Positions 22,874 through 29,555 of a stretch of DNA of 35,547 nt are shown piece by piece. The position numbers and the translations under genes were made by a program. Each line of letters begins with the position of its first letter. Positions within the stretch are counted from its first letter, which is position 1. Below the pieces are notes generated by a model. It was not told the origin of the DNA. It did no database searches and was given only the letters and a program-made list of their open reading frames with translations. Where the stretch lies: the NCBI GenBank assembly GCA_013140485.1, contig JABFSS010000117.1, positions 1 through 35,547 of the forward strand, written 5' to 3'. Origin of the DNA: Candidatus Peribacteraceae bacterium (GTDB lineage: Bacteria; Patescibacteriota; Gracilibacteria; Peribacterales; Peribacteraceae).

Positions 22874-24295
22874 ATGTCAATACACACGGTAACCATCGAA
22901 AAGCTCACTTTTGGCGGTGCGGGATTGACGCATGTGGACGGTCTCGCCGTCTTCGTCCCCGACACCATTCCCGGACAGCAGGTGGAGATCGAGCTGACCA
23001 AACAGAAGGAGACGTTCGCGGAAGCAAAAGTCCTCAAGGTCATACGCCGCGCGAAGGACGAAATCCCGGCCCGCTGCTCGCACTTTCACGACTGCGGAGG
23101 ATGCATCTGGCAGAACCTCCCGTACGACAAACAGATCGCTTATAAGGAGGACATCGTTCGCGAAACGCTCAGCCACCTGACTCCCGTCGACGATGCCGTC
23201 CGCAAGCAACTCGTGGGCCGTGTCCTCAATATCGTTCCCAGCCCGCAGATCTATCACTATCGCAACAAGTTGGAGTTCAGTTTCGGTTATCAGGCAATGA
23301 GATCGGAGGAGCGCGCGGGGAAGCGATTGTACTTCGACGAAGGTCCCTCGGTCGGATTCCACCAGCCCGGCCAGTGGTCCACCATCCTGCCCATCACCGA
23401 ATGCCATCTGTACGACGAACAAGTCGGCGTCTTGCTGGCTGACGTGAAGCGTTTCATGGAACAGACGAAGCTGCCGGTCTTCAATCCCAAAACCAACCGC
23501 GGCATGCTCCGCAATCTGCTCCTGCGCCGCGGAGTCCACACAGGCGAGCAGATGATCTGCTTCCTGCTCCATGCGCGAAAGAAAGAACTCGAGCCGCTCT
23601 TCCAGCAGTTCCTGCGCGCGTTTGGCGGCCGCCCGCATCTCGCGTCACTCCTGATCGTCGAGCATATGGGCCTGCACGAGAAGCCCGAGTTCCCCAAAGT
23701 CCACACGCTCATCGGCAAACCCACCGTCACCGAGCGGCTGTTCGATCTCAGCTTTGAAATCTCCCCATTCTCCTTCTTCCAGACGAACACGCTCGCCGCA
23801 GAGAAACTCTATCAATGCATCGCACAGGCCGCGCAGCTCACGCAGCGCGACACCGTCCTCGACGCCTACTGCGGCATGGGCACGATCGGCCAGTACTTGG
23901 CGCGGTTCTGTTCCCGCGTCGTGGGTGTCGAGAGCCATCCTTCCGCGATCGATGATGCGCTCAAGAGCGCGGGTCGCAACCGGATCGGCAATATCAGCTT
24001 CTATAAAGGACGGACCGAACAGGTCCTCTTCGACCAGATGAAGCCCGGCGGCAAGTACCAGTTCACCACCATCATTCTCGATCCTCCGCGCGCCGGTCTC
24101 CATCCCAAAGCATGCGAAGCGGTCATCGCACACGCGCCCGAAAAGATTGTCTACGTCTCGTGCAACACGGCCACGTTTGCCCGCGACCTCGGCGCGTTCC
24201 TCAAGGCCGGCTACGATCTGCGAACGGTCCAGCCTGTCGATCTTTTTCCGCATACGGCGCATATTGAGACGGTGGCGTTACTTCAACGAAAGTAA
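22874..24295 (+). CDS. rlmD: 23S rRNA (uracil-5-)-methyltransferase, RlmD/RumA family
   Basis: A 473-residue SAM-dependent RNA m5U methyltransferase. Residues 1-60 are a TRAM domain (IEKLTFGGAGLTHVDGLAVFV). C68, C74 and C77 in ARCSHFHDCGGC, with a later Cys (TECHLYDE), can bind an Fe-S cluster as in RumA. The SAM motif is VLDAYCGMGTIGQYLAR. The catalytic motifs are LDPPRAGLHPK and YVSCNTATFARDL with the nucleophile Cys, ending DLFPHTAHIETVALL. RlmD, RlmC and TrmA are hard to separate by eye, so the position methylated is uncertain. It is followed by rlmH across a foldback junction. Confidence 0.9.
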   Translation: MSIHTVTIEKLTFGGAGLTHVDGLAVFVPDTIPGQQVEIELTKQKETFAEAKVLKVIRRAKDEIPARCSHFHDCGGCIWQNLPYDKQIAYKEDIVRETLSHLTPVDDAVRKQLVGRVLNIVPSPQIYHYRNKLEFSFGYQAMRSEERAGKRLYFDEGPSVGFHQPGQWSTILPITECHLYDEQVGVLLADVKRFMEQTKLPVFNPKTNRGMLRNLLLRRGVHTGEQMICFLLHARKKELEPLFQQFLRAFGGRPHLASLLIVEHMGLHEKPEFPKVHTLIGKPTVTERLFDLSFEISPFSFFQTNTLAAEKLYQCIAQAAQLTQRDTVLDAYCGMGTIGQYLARFCSRVVGVESHPSAIDDALKSAGRNRIGNISFYKGRTEQVLFDQMKPGGKYQFTTIILDPPRAGLHPKACEAVIAHAPEKIVYVSCNTATFARDLGAFLKAGYDLRTVQPVDLFPHTAHIETVALLQRK

Positions 24296-24373
24296 ACGAA
24301 GGAAACGAAACAAACGACGTAAACAAGGATCCTCGTTTTCCTCGTTTACTTCGGTTGCCTCGTTTGCTTTCAT
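24286..24373. repeat. Foldback junction of AAACGAAGG-like units, copy 2
   Basis: The arms are centred on GGATCC (24327-24332) and match at about 35 of 45 positions. Units such as GTAAACGAAGGAAACG are answered by CGTTTTCCTCGTTTACTTCG. The left arm overlaps the last codons of the rlmD-type gene, and the right arm ends 6 nt before the rlmH GTG. Related to 20471-20560. Confidence 0.75.
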
Positions 24374-24379
24374 CTCTCT

Positions 24380-24844
24380 GTGCAGCACATCACCCTCCTC
24401 ACCGTCGGCCGAGTGAAATCTTCATGGATCAACGAGGGTTGTCAGGAATATCTCGACCGCCTCCGCCCCTCCGTCAAATTTACCATCACCGAAATCCCAC
24501 CCAGTCGTCAAAAGGATACGGAGAAGCAGCGGCAGGAGGAGAGCGAGCAGATTCTGCATGCTTTAGAGAAGCAGCGCGGTGACATCTTCCTCCTTGACGA
24601 AGCTGGAGAGCGAATGGCATCGAAGCAATTCAGTGTCTTCCTCAGCAAGGCCGAGGATATGGGCATTCCGCTCACATTCATCATCGGAGGCGCATACGGC
24701 GTCAGTGATCATGTGAGGAGCATTGTCCGGGGGTCTATCCGCTTGAGCGATATGACGCTCACGCACGAAATGAGCAGGTTGTTCTTCCTCGAGCAGCTCT
24801 ATCGGGCAATGGAGATCAAGAAGGGGGGCGGGTATCATCATTGA
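24380..24844 (+). CDS. rlmH: 23S rRNA (pseudouridine1915-N3)-methyltransferase RlmH
   Basis: RlmH methylates pseudouridine 1915 in helix 69 of 23S rRNA. The 154-residue length equals the family norm. Motifs are ITLLTVGRVKSSWINEGCQEYLDRL, DIFLLDEAGERMASKQFS, FIIGGAYGVSDHV, and MTLTHEMSRLFFLEQLYRAMEIKKGGGYHH. The C-terminal YHH matches the family end, although the usual proline before it is replaced by glycine. GTG start at 24380, right after a foldback element. Confidence 0.95.
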   Translation: MQHITLLTVGRVKSSWINEGCQEYLDRLRPSVKFTITEIPPSRQKDTEKQRQEESEQILHALEKQRGDIFLLDEAGERMASKQFSVFLSKAEDMGIPLTFIIGGAYGVSDHVRSIVRGSIRLSDMTLTHEMSRLFFLEQLYRAMEIKKGGGYHH

Positions 24845-24852
24845 TTACCACT

Positions 24853-25083
24853 TCACTGTTGCAGTTCATCGTCATAACCCGGCTGCTCAACAGGATGCAA
24901 AGAGCCGTCTTCCTGGACCTCAAGATGAATACGGTCACCTGTGACCTCTTTCATCGTTTCTTGCAAAATCAACCGGGTCACCTGAAACATTACCAGTAAA
25001 TAGACATAGATACTGACAACCATGAGGACGGCGAGGGTGATGATCGAGGCCAGGATGATCCAGATGATCTTTTTCTTTTGCAT
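24853..25083 (-). CDS. Small single-pass membrane protein
   Basis: 76 residues: basic N-terminus (MQKKK), one long hydrophobic helix (IIWIILASIITLAVLMVVSIYVYLL) and an acidic cytoplasmic or external tail. No family recognised. It is convergent with rlmH and divergent from the Fur-like gene; TAATCT lies 6 nt before its ATG. The shared upstream region holds a palindrome that might be a Fur/Zur operator, so it may be metal-regulated. Confidence 0.6.
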   Translation of the reverse strand: MQKKKIIWIILASIITLAVLMVVSIYVYLLVMFQVTRLILQETMKEVTGDRIHLEVQEDGSLHPVEQPGYDDELQQ

Positions 25084-25100
25084 GCGTGAAGATTAGCATG

Positions 25101-25114
25101 TTTTCAAATGAAAA
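25101..25114. promoter_or_regulatory. Candidate operator palindrome
   Basis: TTTTCA-AA-TGAAAA lies between the small membrane gene and the Fur-like gene, just upstream of the latter's -35. It may be the autoregulatory site. It does not match a textbook Fur or Zur box closely. Confidence 0.3.
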
Positions 25115-25118
25115 TTAG

Positions 25119-25147
25119 TTGCATTTGTAATTTACTATCATTAAAAT
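25119..25147 (+). promoter_or_regulatory. Promoter of the Fur-like gene
   Basis: TTGCAT (25119-25124), a 17-nt spacer and TAAAAT (25142-25147), ending 8 nt before ATG 25156. This is close to consensus and supports 25156 as the start. Confidence 0.55.
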
Positions 25148-25155
25148 GTATGTGC

Positions 25156-25572
25156 ATGGATTTCTCCGCATCTGTTCTTCTCCGTCAACGAGGCCTGAAA
25201 GAGACGCTCCCACGACTGTCCGTTCTTCGCGTGCTCGCAGCGAGCGCCAAGCCACTGCTCGTCAAAGATATTCTCCATCTTGTGCGGCGGAAGGAAGGTT
25301 CTATCGGACTTGTCACCGTCTACCGGGTCATCGAAGCATTGGCACAGACGGGTTTGCTGCACCGTCACCCCATCGACGGTGGCTATTCCCTCTGCGCGAT
25401 CCCCGATATTGATGGACATCACGTTCTCCTCCGCTGCACCGCCTGCGGCAGGTCGGAAGAAGCCCATGACCATGATCTTTGTCGTAGAGAAGACGCGGTT
25501 GCACGGCGGGTTGGTTTTCGCACGTCCCACCATTTAACCGAAATGCTCGGCACCTGTTCCCATTGCCACTGA
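25156..25572 (+). CDS. Fur-family metalloregulator (probably Zur)
   Basis: A 138-residue Fur-family repressor from ATG 25156 (ATG 25150 is also in frame). The N-terminal winged helix includes PRLSVLRVLAASAKPLLVKDIL and LVTVYRVIEALAQTGLLHR. The dimerisation domain has the metal-binding HHVLLRCTACGRSEEAHDHD and a second cysteine pair in GTCSHCH, giving the structural zinc site. Zinc rather than iron specificity is inferred from the ZIP gene starting 3 nt after its stop. Confidence 0.85.
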   Translation: MDFSASVLLRQRGLKETLPRLSVLRVLAASAKPLLVKDILHLVRRKEGSIGLVTVYRVIEALAQTGLLHRHPIDGGYSLCAIPDIDGHHVLLRCTACGRSEEAHDHDLCRREDAVARRVGFRTSHHLTEMLGTCSHCH

Positions 25573-25575
25573 TCC

Positions 25576-26328
25576 ATGTTTACTACATCCCTCTACACCA
25601 TCGGCAGCGTGCTGCTTGTGAGTATCGTGTCGTTCTCCGGCATCGCCGTGCTCGGGATGCGGCACGCGTTCGTGAACCGCATTCTGTCCGTCCTCATCAG
25701 CTTCGCCGTCGGAGGTCTGCTCGGCGATGTCTTCATTCATATTCTCCCGGAAATGACGGAGGGGCACCCGGAATTTTTCCCAACCGCGTCGCTGATCATC
25801 TTGGGCGGCGTTCTCCTCTCGTTTCTCCTCGAAAAAATCATCCACTGGCATCACTGTCATCATGTCGATTGTGAAGATCACCGCCAGCCGCTTGGGATCA
25901 TCAGCCTCGTGGGAGACGCCGCGCATAACATGACCGACGGCCTCCTGATCGCCACGAGCTTCCTGGTCGACGTGCCCACGGGCATCGCAACCACCATCGC
26001 CGTGATTCTGCACGAGATTCCCCAGGAGATCGGCGATTATGCGATTCTCCTGCACAGCGGATACACGCGGGGACGCGCGCTCTTTCTCAACTTCGTCACT
26101 GCTCTCACGTCTGTCGTGGGAGCGGCCATCGTGTTGGTTCTCCAGAGCTCACTCCCCAATCTCGAAAAATACCTCTTGCCGCTTGTTGCCGGCAACTTCC
26201 TCTATATCGCAATCGCAGATCTTCTTCCTGAACTGCACAAACAGACGCGCGTTTCCCAGTCCATGCTGCAGCTACTCGGCGTGCTGGCGGGTATTGTGAT
26301 CATGTTCGGATTGACGCTTCTGGAATGA
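25576..26328 (+). CDS. ZIP-family divalent metal transporter
   Basis: A 250-residue, about eight-helix transporter. The pore signature is HNMTDG in helix 4 (GDAAHNMTDGLLIATSFL) and HEIPQEIGDYAILLHSG in helix 5. A His-rich loop (HWHHCHHVDCEDH) between helices 3 and 4 is typical of ZIP metal capture. The usual second His of HEIPHE is Gln here. It is directly downstream of the Fur-like gene (3 nt) and should be coregulated with it, most simply for zinc uptake. Confidence 0.92.
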   Translation: MFTTSLYTIGSVLLVSIVSFSGIAVLGMRHAFVNRILSVLISFAVGGLLGDVFIHILPEMTEGHPEFFPTASLIILGGVLLSFLLEKIIHWHHCHHVDCEDHRQPLGIISLVGDAAHNMTDGLLIATSFLVDVPTGIATTIAVILHEIPQEIGDYAILLHSGYTRGRALFLNFVTALTSVVGAAIVLVLQSSLPNLEKYLLPLVAGNFLYIAIADLLPELHKQTRVSQSMLQLLGVLAGIVIMFGLTLLE

Positions 26329-26388
26329 TCAGCAAGCCTCTGGAGATCCTGTTTTGATTCGCTATACTTCGCGGGCGCTATTTAATTG

Positions 26389-26403
26389 CACGGCCTCATC
26401 GTC
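26389..26403 (+). repeat. Copy of tRNA-Glu 5' end
   Basis: CACGGCCTCATCGTC is identical to 26469-26483, the first 12 bases of tRNA-Glu plus three upstream bases. The copy then runs into a hairpin repeat instead of a tRNA body. A TATACT hexamer (26363-26368) lies at a suitable distance upstream to be a tRNA promoter. Confidence 0.65.
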
Positions 26404-26424
26404 CTTCGTCAAAGCTCAGGACGA
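26399..26424. repeat. Hairpin repeat upstream of tRNA-Glu
   Basis: TCGTCCT (26399-26405) pairs with AGGACGA (26418-26424) around a 12-nt loop ending AAAGCTC. It is fused to the tRNA 5'-end copy. The rest of the gap 26329-26471 is AT-rich with no other signal seen. Confidence 0.6.
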
Positions 26425-26471
26425 TGTCGCAGATAATTCTTCTCTGGTTCTTTCGTTCCTTTTTCTCACAC

Positions 26472-26546
26472 GGCCTCATCGTCTAACGGTTAGGACAGCA
26501 GGTTCTCATCCTGCAAATCGGGGTTCGATTCCCCGTGGGGCTGCCA
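26472..26546 (+). tRNA. tRNA-Glu (anticodon CUC), CCA encoded
   Basis: A full cloverleaf folds. The acceptor GGCCTCA pairs with TGGGGCT (two G-U pairs), the D stem is GTC/GAC, the anticodon stem GCAGG/CCTGC encloses loop TTCTCAT with CTC at 34-36, and the T arm is CGGGG-TTCGATT-CCCCG. Discriminator G and CCA are encoded. It reads GAG codons. AT-rich accessory genes begin right after it, and its 3' end is echoed at 28310-28358 and 29134-29143. Confidence 0.95.
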
Positions 26547-26598
26547 TTCAACTTGCAAAAGGACTATGAACACCCTCCTGCTCCGCTAGAATCGCGCA

Positions 26599-27333
26599 GT
26601 GATTATGAAGGAGTCACGGAATCGGCTTATTACTAATCTTATCATTGCAGGATGCCTCATGCTTTGGGCATTTTTTTTATGGACCTCTGGTTTGCTGCTC
26701 GGGTATTGGGCAGTGCCATTTGCTGTCGCATCTTTATTGCTCGCTCATTTTCCAGTGGAATGGAAACATTGGGTCTTTGTAGTAGTTACGGTTTTAATGA
26801 TAATCGGGATGTTTTTCTTCCCTCTTGAATACCTCTCGGATCCGCAATTGGGAACGCTTCATTGGACCTGTAGGAAGAGCATGGTCTTCTCTTTATATGA
26901 CAAAGAAAAAAGACAAGACTCCGATCATGATTCTTTCTCGGTCGATTGTGAGGAGCAAGAACAAGGTGACGACAATGATGCGACAAAAATCCCCAATCTT
27001 CCTAGCCTTGTGTACAACATTGCTCCCTCTTTTAACTCTCAATATATGAGGACATGCAAGATTGCTAAAGATGCGACCGCTTTTGAGTTTTATCACGCGG
27101 GATTGATCGCAAAGAGTGCTGAGTCATACCGCTTTACCATCCAAGGGGCTACTCTTGTTTGCCCAATCGGAGAGGATGACCGGAAGGATGCAAAAATGAG
27201 ATGCCCTTTTTCCCCCGACTTTCTTGAAGCTTTTAGCATGATCAAAGAACATTCTTTCTTTATGACTGTCTACGTGACAGTCGCAAACCAATCCGCGCCC
27301 GAAGAATTTCCCATGGACTGCGCAAAGCTATGA
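26599..27333 (+). CDS. Hypothetical membrane protein (accessory)
   Basis: A 244-residue protein with three hydrophobic segments within residues ~10-80, then a hydrophilic, Asp/Glu-rich domain with several cysteines. No family recognised. TAGAAT ends 6 nt before GTG 26599, favouring that start; ATG 26605 is the alternative. It overlaps the next gene by four bases (ATGA), indicating coupled translation. Composition is clearly more AT-rich than the core genes on either side, as expected for recently acquired DNA beside a tRNA. Confidence 0.65.
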   Translation: MIMKESRNRLITNLIIAGCLMLWAFFLWTSGLLLGYWAVPFAVASLLLAHFPVEWKHWVFVVVTVLMIIGMFFFPLEYLSDPQLGTLHWTCRKSMVFSLYDKEKRQDSDHDSFSVDCEEQEQGDDNDATKIPNLPSLVYNIAPSFNSQYMRTCKIAKDATAFEFYHAGLIAKSAESYRFTIQGATLVCPIGEDDRKDAKMRCPFSPDFLEAFSMIKEHSFFMTVYVTVANQSAPEEFPMDCAKL

Positions 27334-28289
27334 AGCGAAAACTACTCTTCAGTGGCATTACGATCATCATGCTCTGTATGATAGGTATCTTGTCAGTTCT
27401 TTTTTTGCACGATTTTGATGGTGACGATGTAAGCTATATCGGAGGTGATTGTCGTCCCTTCGAATCGAATATTTATCCTAATGCAGTAGAGAAAAGCTTC
27501 GATGGAACGGATCAGAATTGCGACGGCAAGGACTATATCGAAAGCGATACCTCGGATAATGACAACGACGGATTCACAAAACTCTCGGGAGACTGTGACG
27601 ATTTTGCTTTCACTGTACATATTGGTGCAGAGGAACTTATTGATGAGAAGGATAATGACTGTGACGGTAGGATTGACGAAAAGACAATGAGCCTTCCAAT
27701 AATTGCCTCACCCTTTGTTCCGAGTGTTGGCGCGAAGCAAGGACTTATCGGGGTGCAATTCCTTAGAGCTATGTCTGCAGTTACGATCAAAACTTCAGGT
27801 TTGCTCTACGATGGCTACCTTGATGTTACTGCTACAACAAAAAGTGCAATACCTCCTAACGATGGCTCAAAGACAGTGGCAGTCAAAATTTACTTGGGCA
27901 TCGGTACAAAGGATTTTTTCCATGTCCTGGATGAACGTTACTTGGATGCATCTTGGGCAGGAAAGGGCAACAACAGTCTTTTTGTGGGTACAGGTAATGA
28001 AAAGGGCAGCAATGCCCCTAACAATGATGATGCTCGAGAAAGAGGGGGAGTGTTTTTTGCTGGGCAGACGAGACATTTGCGACTTAACCTACGTTCGTTG
28101 CCTGTGAGTGCTAAATCTCAGTGGAATTCGACAAAAGAATCGCTGAATATCATTGATCTGCTCAGCAAATACAATGATCAACTCATTATCGGTCTATATA
28201 CGAGTGCGCCAGGCTTTGGAGTTATTAATTCTGCAACATTAGAGTTGGAGATGGAGAAAGACGCAGAGGCGGTACTGCAAAAATTGTAA
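27330..28289 (+). CDS. Membrane-anchored protein with MopE-type metal-binding motifs
   Basis: A 319-residue protein with an N-terminal signal/anchor helix (residues 7-26). It has two motifs of the MopE putative metal-binding type at 39-67 (GGDCRPFESNIYPNAVEKSFD, then NCDGKD) and 87-116 (GDCDDFAFTVHIGAEELID, then DNDCDGRID), each with a Cys pair (C41/C64, C89/C111) and an Asp-rich calcium-type loop (DNDNDGF). The C-terminal ~180 residues look beta-rich (LRAMSAVTIKTSG, KTVAVKIYLGIGTKDFF) and are unknown. It is translationally coupled to the preceding membrane gene; together they may form an exported surface module. Confidence 0.75.
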   Translation: MKRKLLFSGITIIMLCMIGILSVLFLHDFDGDDVSYIGGDCRPFESNIYPNAVEKSFDGTDQNCDGKDYIESDTSDNDNDGFTKLSGDCDDFAFTVHIGAEELIDEKDNDCDGRIDEKTMSLPIIASPFVPSVGAKQGLIGVQFLRAMSAVTIKTSGLLYDGYLDVTATTKSAIPPNDGSKTVAVKIYLGIGTKDFFHVLDERYLDASWAGKGNNSLFVGTGNEKGSNAPNNDDARERGGVFFAGQTRHLRLNLRSLPVSAKSQWNSTKESLNIIDLLSKYNDQLIIGLYTSAPGFGVINSATLELEMEKDAEAVLQKL

Positions 28290-28309
28290 AATTTGTCGAA
28301 TATAAATGA

Positions 28310-28358
28310 GCGGGTTTTCAATCCGTTAAGCGGAGTTCGGCTCTCTGTGTGACTGCCA
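28310..28358 (+). pseudogene. tRNA-Glu 3' half remnant (UUC-type anticodon arm)
   Basis: These 49 bases align without gaps to the last 49 bases of tRNA-Glu at 26498-26546, with 34 identities. An anticodon arm (GCGGG-TTTTCAA-TCCGT, anticodon TTC) and a T arm (CGGAG-TTCGGCT-CTCTG) fold, followed by TGTGACT-G-CCA. No matching 5' acceptor (AGTCACA) or D arm exists upstream, so it is a 3' half rather than a working tRNA. Confidence 0.55.
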
Positions 28359-28375
28359 AATTGTTTATCTAAGAG

Positions 28376-28381
28376 TATGGT
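28376..28381 (+). promoter_or_regulatory. -10 hexamer for leaderless 28388 gene
   Basis: TATGGT ends 6 nt before ATG 28388. CTGCCA, the tail of the tRNA-like remnant, is 17 nt upstream and could serve as a weak -35. Confidence 0.35.
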
Positions 28382-28387
28382 TTAAGC

Positions 28388-29080
28388 ATGACGAAAGATG
28401 GGGACAAAAAAAGCAAGGCAGAGCTGGTTGTCCAATCAATACAGGAAAAAATTAAAACCAATCCTGGCTTACAGCGTCATTTAACGGTTTTCAAAGCACT
28501 CCTCTCTGAAATTCCCGGCGGAGGTGCATTTATTTATTTATTGGACGATCATATTGCTGCAAAGAAAGAAGAGCGGATTATTAAGTTTATGGAAGAGACT
28601 GTGCAAGCAATTGCACAAGTGAATGACCGAATCGATCAAGAAAAGTTAAAAACAGATCACTATGCATTTATTTTCGAAGAATGTTTACGAGGAGTGGCAA
28701 GGCATCCCCAAAAAGAGAAGATCGATAGCTATAAGGCTATTCTCATTAACGCCGCAGTTCCAAGTACCATTTCTGATGACGAGCAAGAATACTTCTTAAA
28801 TCTCGTTAATACGCTTTCTCCAGTTCACATAAGGTTGATCGCTGCATTGAATGAAGCCAGAAAAATACCACAGGGGGGTGGTCGAGAATCTGGTTTTAAA
28901 CTCAGAACACATTTAGGAAATACGAGCAGCGAGATTCTAATGTCAGCTGCTGCCGAACTTTATCAATTACAATTCACTAATACAGAACCAAGAAGCATTC
29001 CATTCGACGCTGATATGAGTAGAGTAGGCGGAAGACTCACGCCGATTGCTATGAAATTTATCGAATTTTGTACTTTATAA
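28388..29080 (+). CDS. Hypothetical soluble protein (accessory)
   Basis: A 230-residue hydrophilic protein, mostly helical, with a Gly-rich hydrophobic turn (EIPGGGAFIYLLDDHIAAKKEERIIKFME) near residue 55. No signal peptide and no family recognised. GC is around 40%, much lower than the core genes. It lies between the tRNA-Glu 3'-half remnant and a 10-bp copy of the tRNA 3' end, as a separate accessory cassette. Confidence 0.6.
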   Translation: MTKDGDKKSKAELVVQSIQEKIKTNPGLQRHLTVFKALLSEIPGGGAFIYLLDDHIAAKKEERIIKFMEETVQAIAQVNDRIDQEKLKTDHYAFIFEECLRGVARHPQKEKIDSYKAILINAAVPSTISDDEQEYFLNLVNTLSPVHIRLIAALNEARKIPQGGGRESGFKLRTHLGNTSSEILMSAAAELYQLQFTNTEPRSIPFDADMSRVGGRLTPIAMKFIEFCTL

Positions 29081-29133
29081 AAGTGGCAGGCCAGTTTCAT
29101 TTTTAATATAAAAAGTTCGAATCATCTCTACTA

Positions 29134-29143
29134 GGGGCTGCCA
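29134..29143. repeat. 10-bp direct repeat of the tRNA-Glu 3' end
   Basis: GGGGCTGCCA is identical to the tRNA-Glu terminus at 26537-26546, and a T-loop-like GTTCGAATC lies 19 nt upstream of its end. It marks the right boundary of the AT-rich stretch, where normal composition resumes, and looks like an attachment-site scar. Confidence 0.5.
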
Positions 29144-29149
29144 GTTCTG

Positions 29150-29170
29150 AAAAAGCCGCCCTCAGGCGGC
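29150..29170 (-). terminator. Rho-independent terminator
   Basis: On the minus strand GCCGCC-TGAG-GGCGGC is followed by TTTTTC, a textbook terminator for the small gene ending at 29196. Confidence 0.75.
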
Positions 29171-29195
29171 CTTTCCAGTACGTAGGAAGAACTTC

Positions 29196-29465
29196 TTAGT
29201 ATGCTGAGCTGCTGCTCATGTGCCTGGTCGTGGCCCGGGGCAAAGCGTCCGGAACCGACGATGCGGAAGCCGATACCGTCTCGCGAACCATCCCTGCCGC
29301 ATTCCAACTGGAGGAGGCAACGGAACTGGAGCTCGATGTCGCCGCCTGGTGCTGAATGCGCCACGGAGTCATCCAGGGAATACTGGCAAGGACGTTCGTG
29401 CTGACCAGGGTGACACCGACGATCAATACCACGGCGATCACGAGAAACGGGAGGTATTTCTTCAT
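29196..29465 (-). CDS. Small exported or anchored protein
   Basis: 89 residues: a hydrophobic N-terminal helix (YLPFLVIAVVLIVGVTLVSTNVLA) followed by a Ser/Ala-rich, low-complexity tail. No family recognised. A strong terminator follows the stop, which supports expression. It lies about 90 nt downstream of the LCP gene on the same strand and may share its transcript. Confidence 0.6.
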   Translation of the reverse strand: MKKYLPFLVIAVVLIVGVTLVSTNVLASIPWMTPWRIQHQAATSSSSSVASSSWNAAGMVRETVSASASSVPDALPRATTRHMSSSSAY

Positions 29466-29555
29466 GAAATAAGGGGGAAGAGATTGCGTGGGATCGTACC
29501 AGAAAAAGTTTGAATGGTAAGTTGATGGTTTTGGAAAAGAGGATATTTGAATCTT

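Noticed and set aside
29101-29143. A second complete tRNA ending at 29143
   Set aside because: The GTTCGAATC T-loop-like sequence is about 5 nt too far from the CCA and its flanks do not pair; only the 10-bp 3'-end copy is supported.
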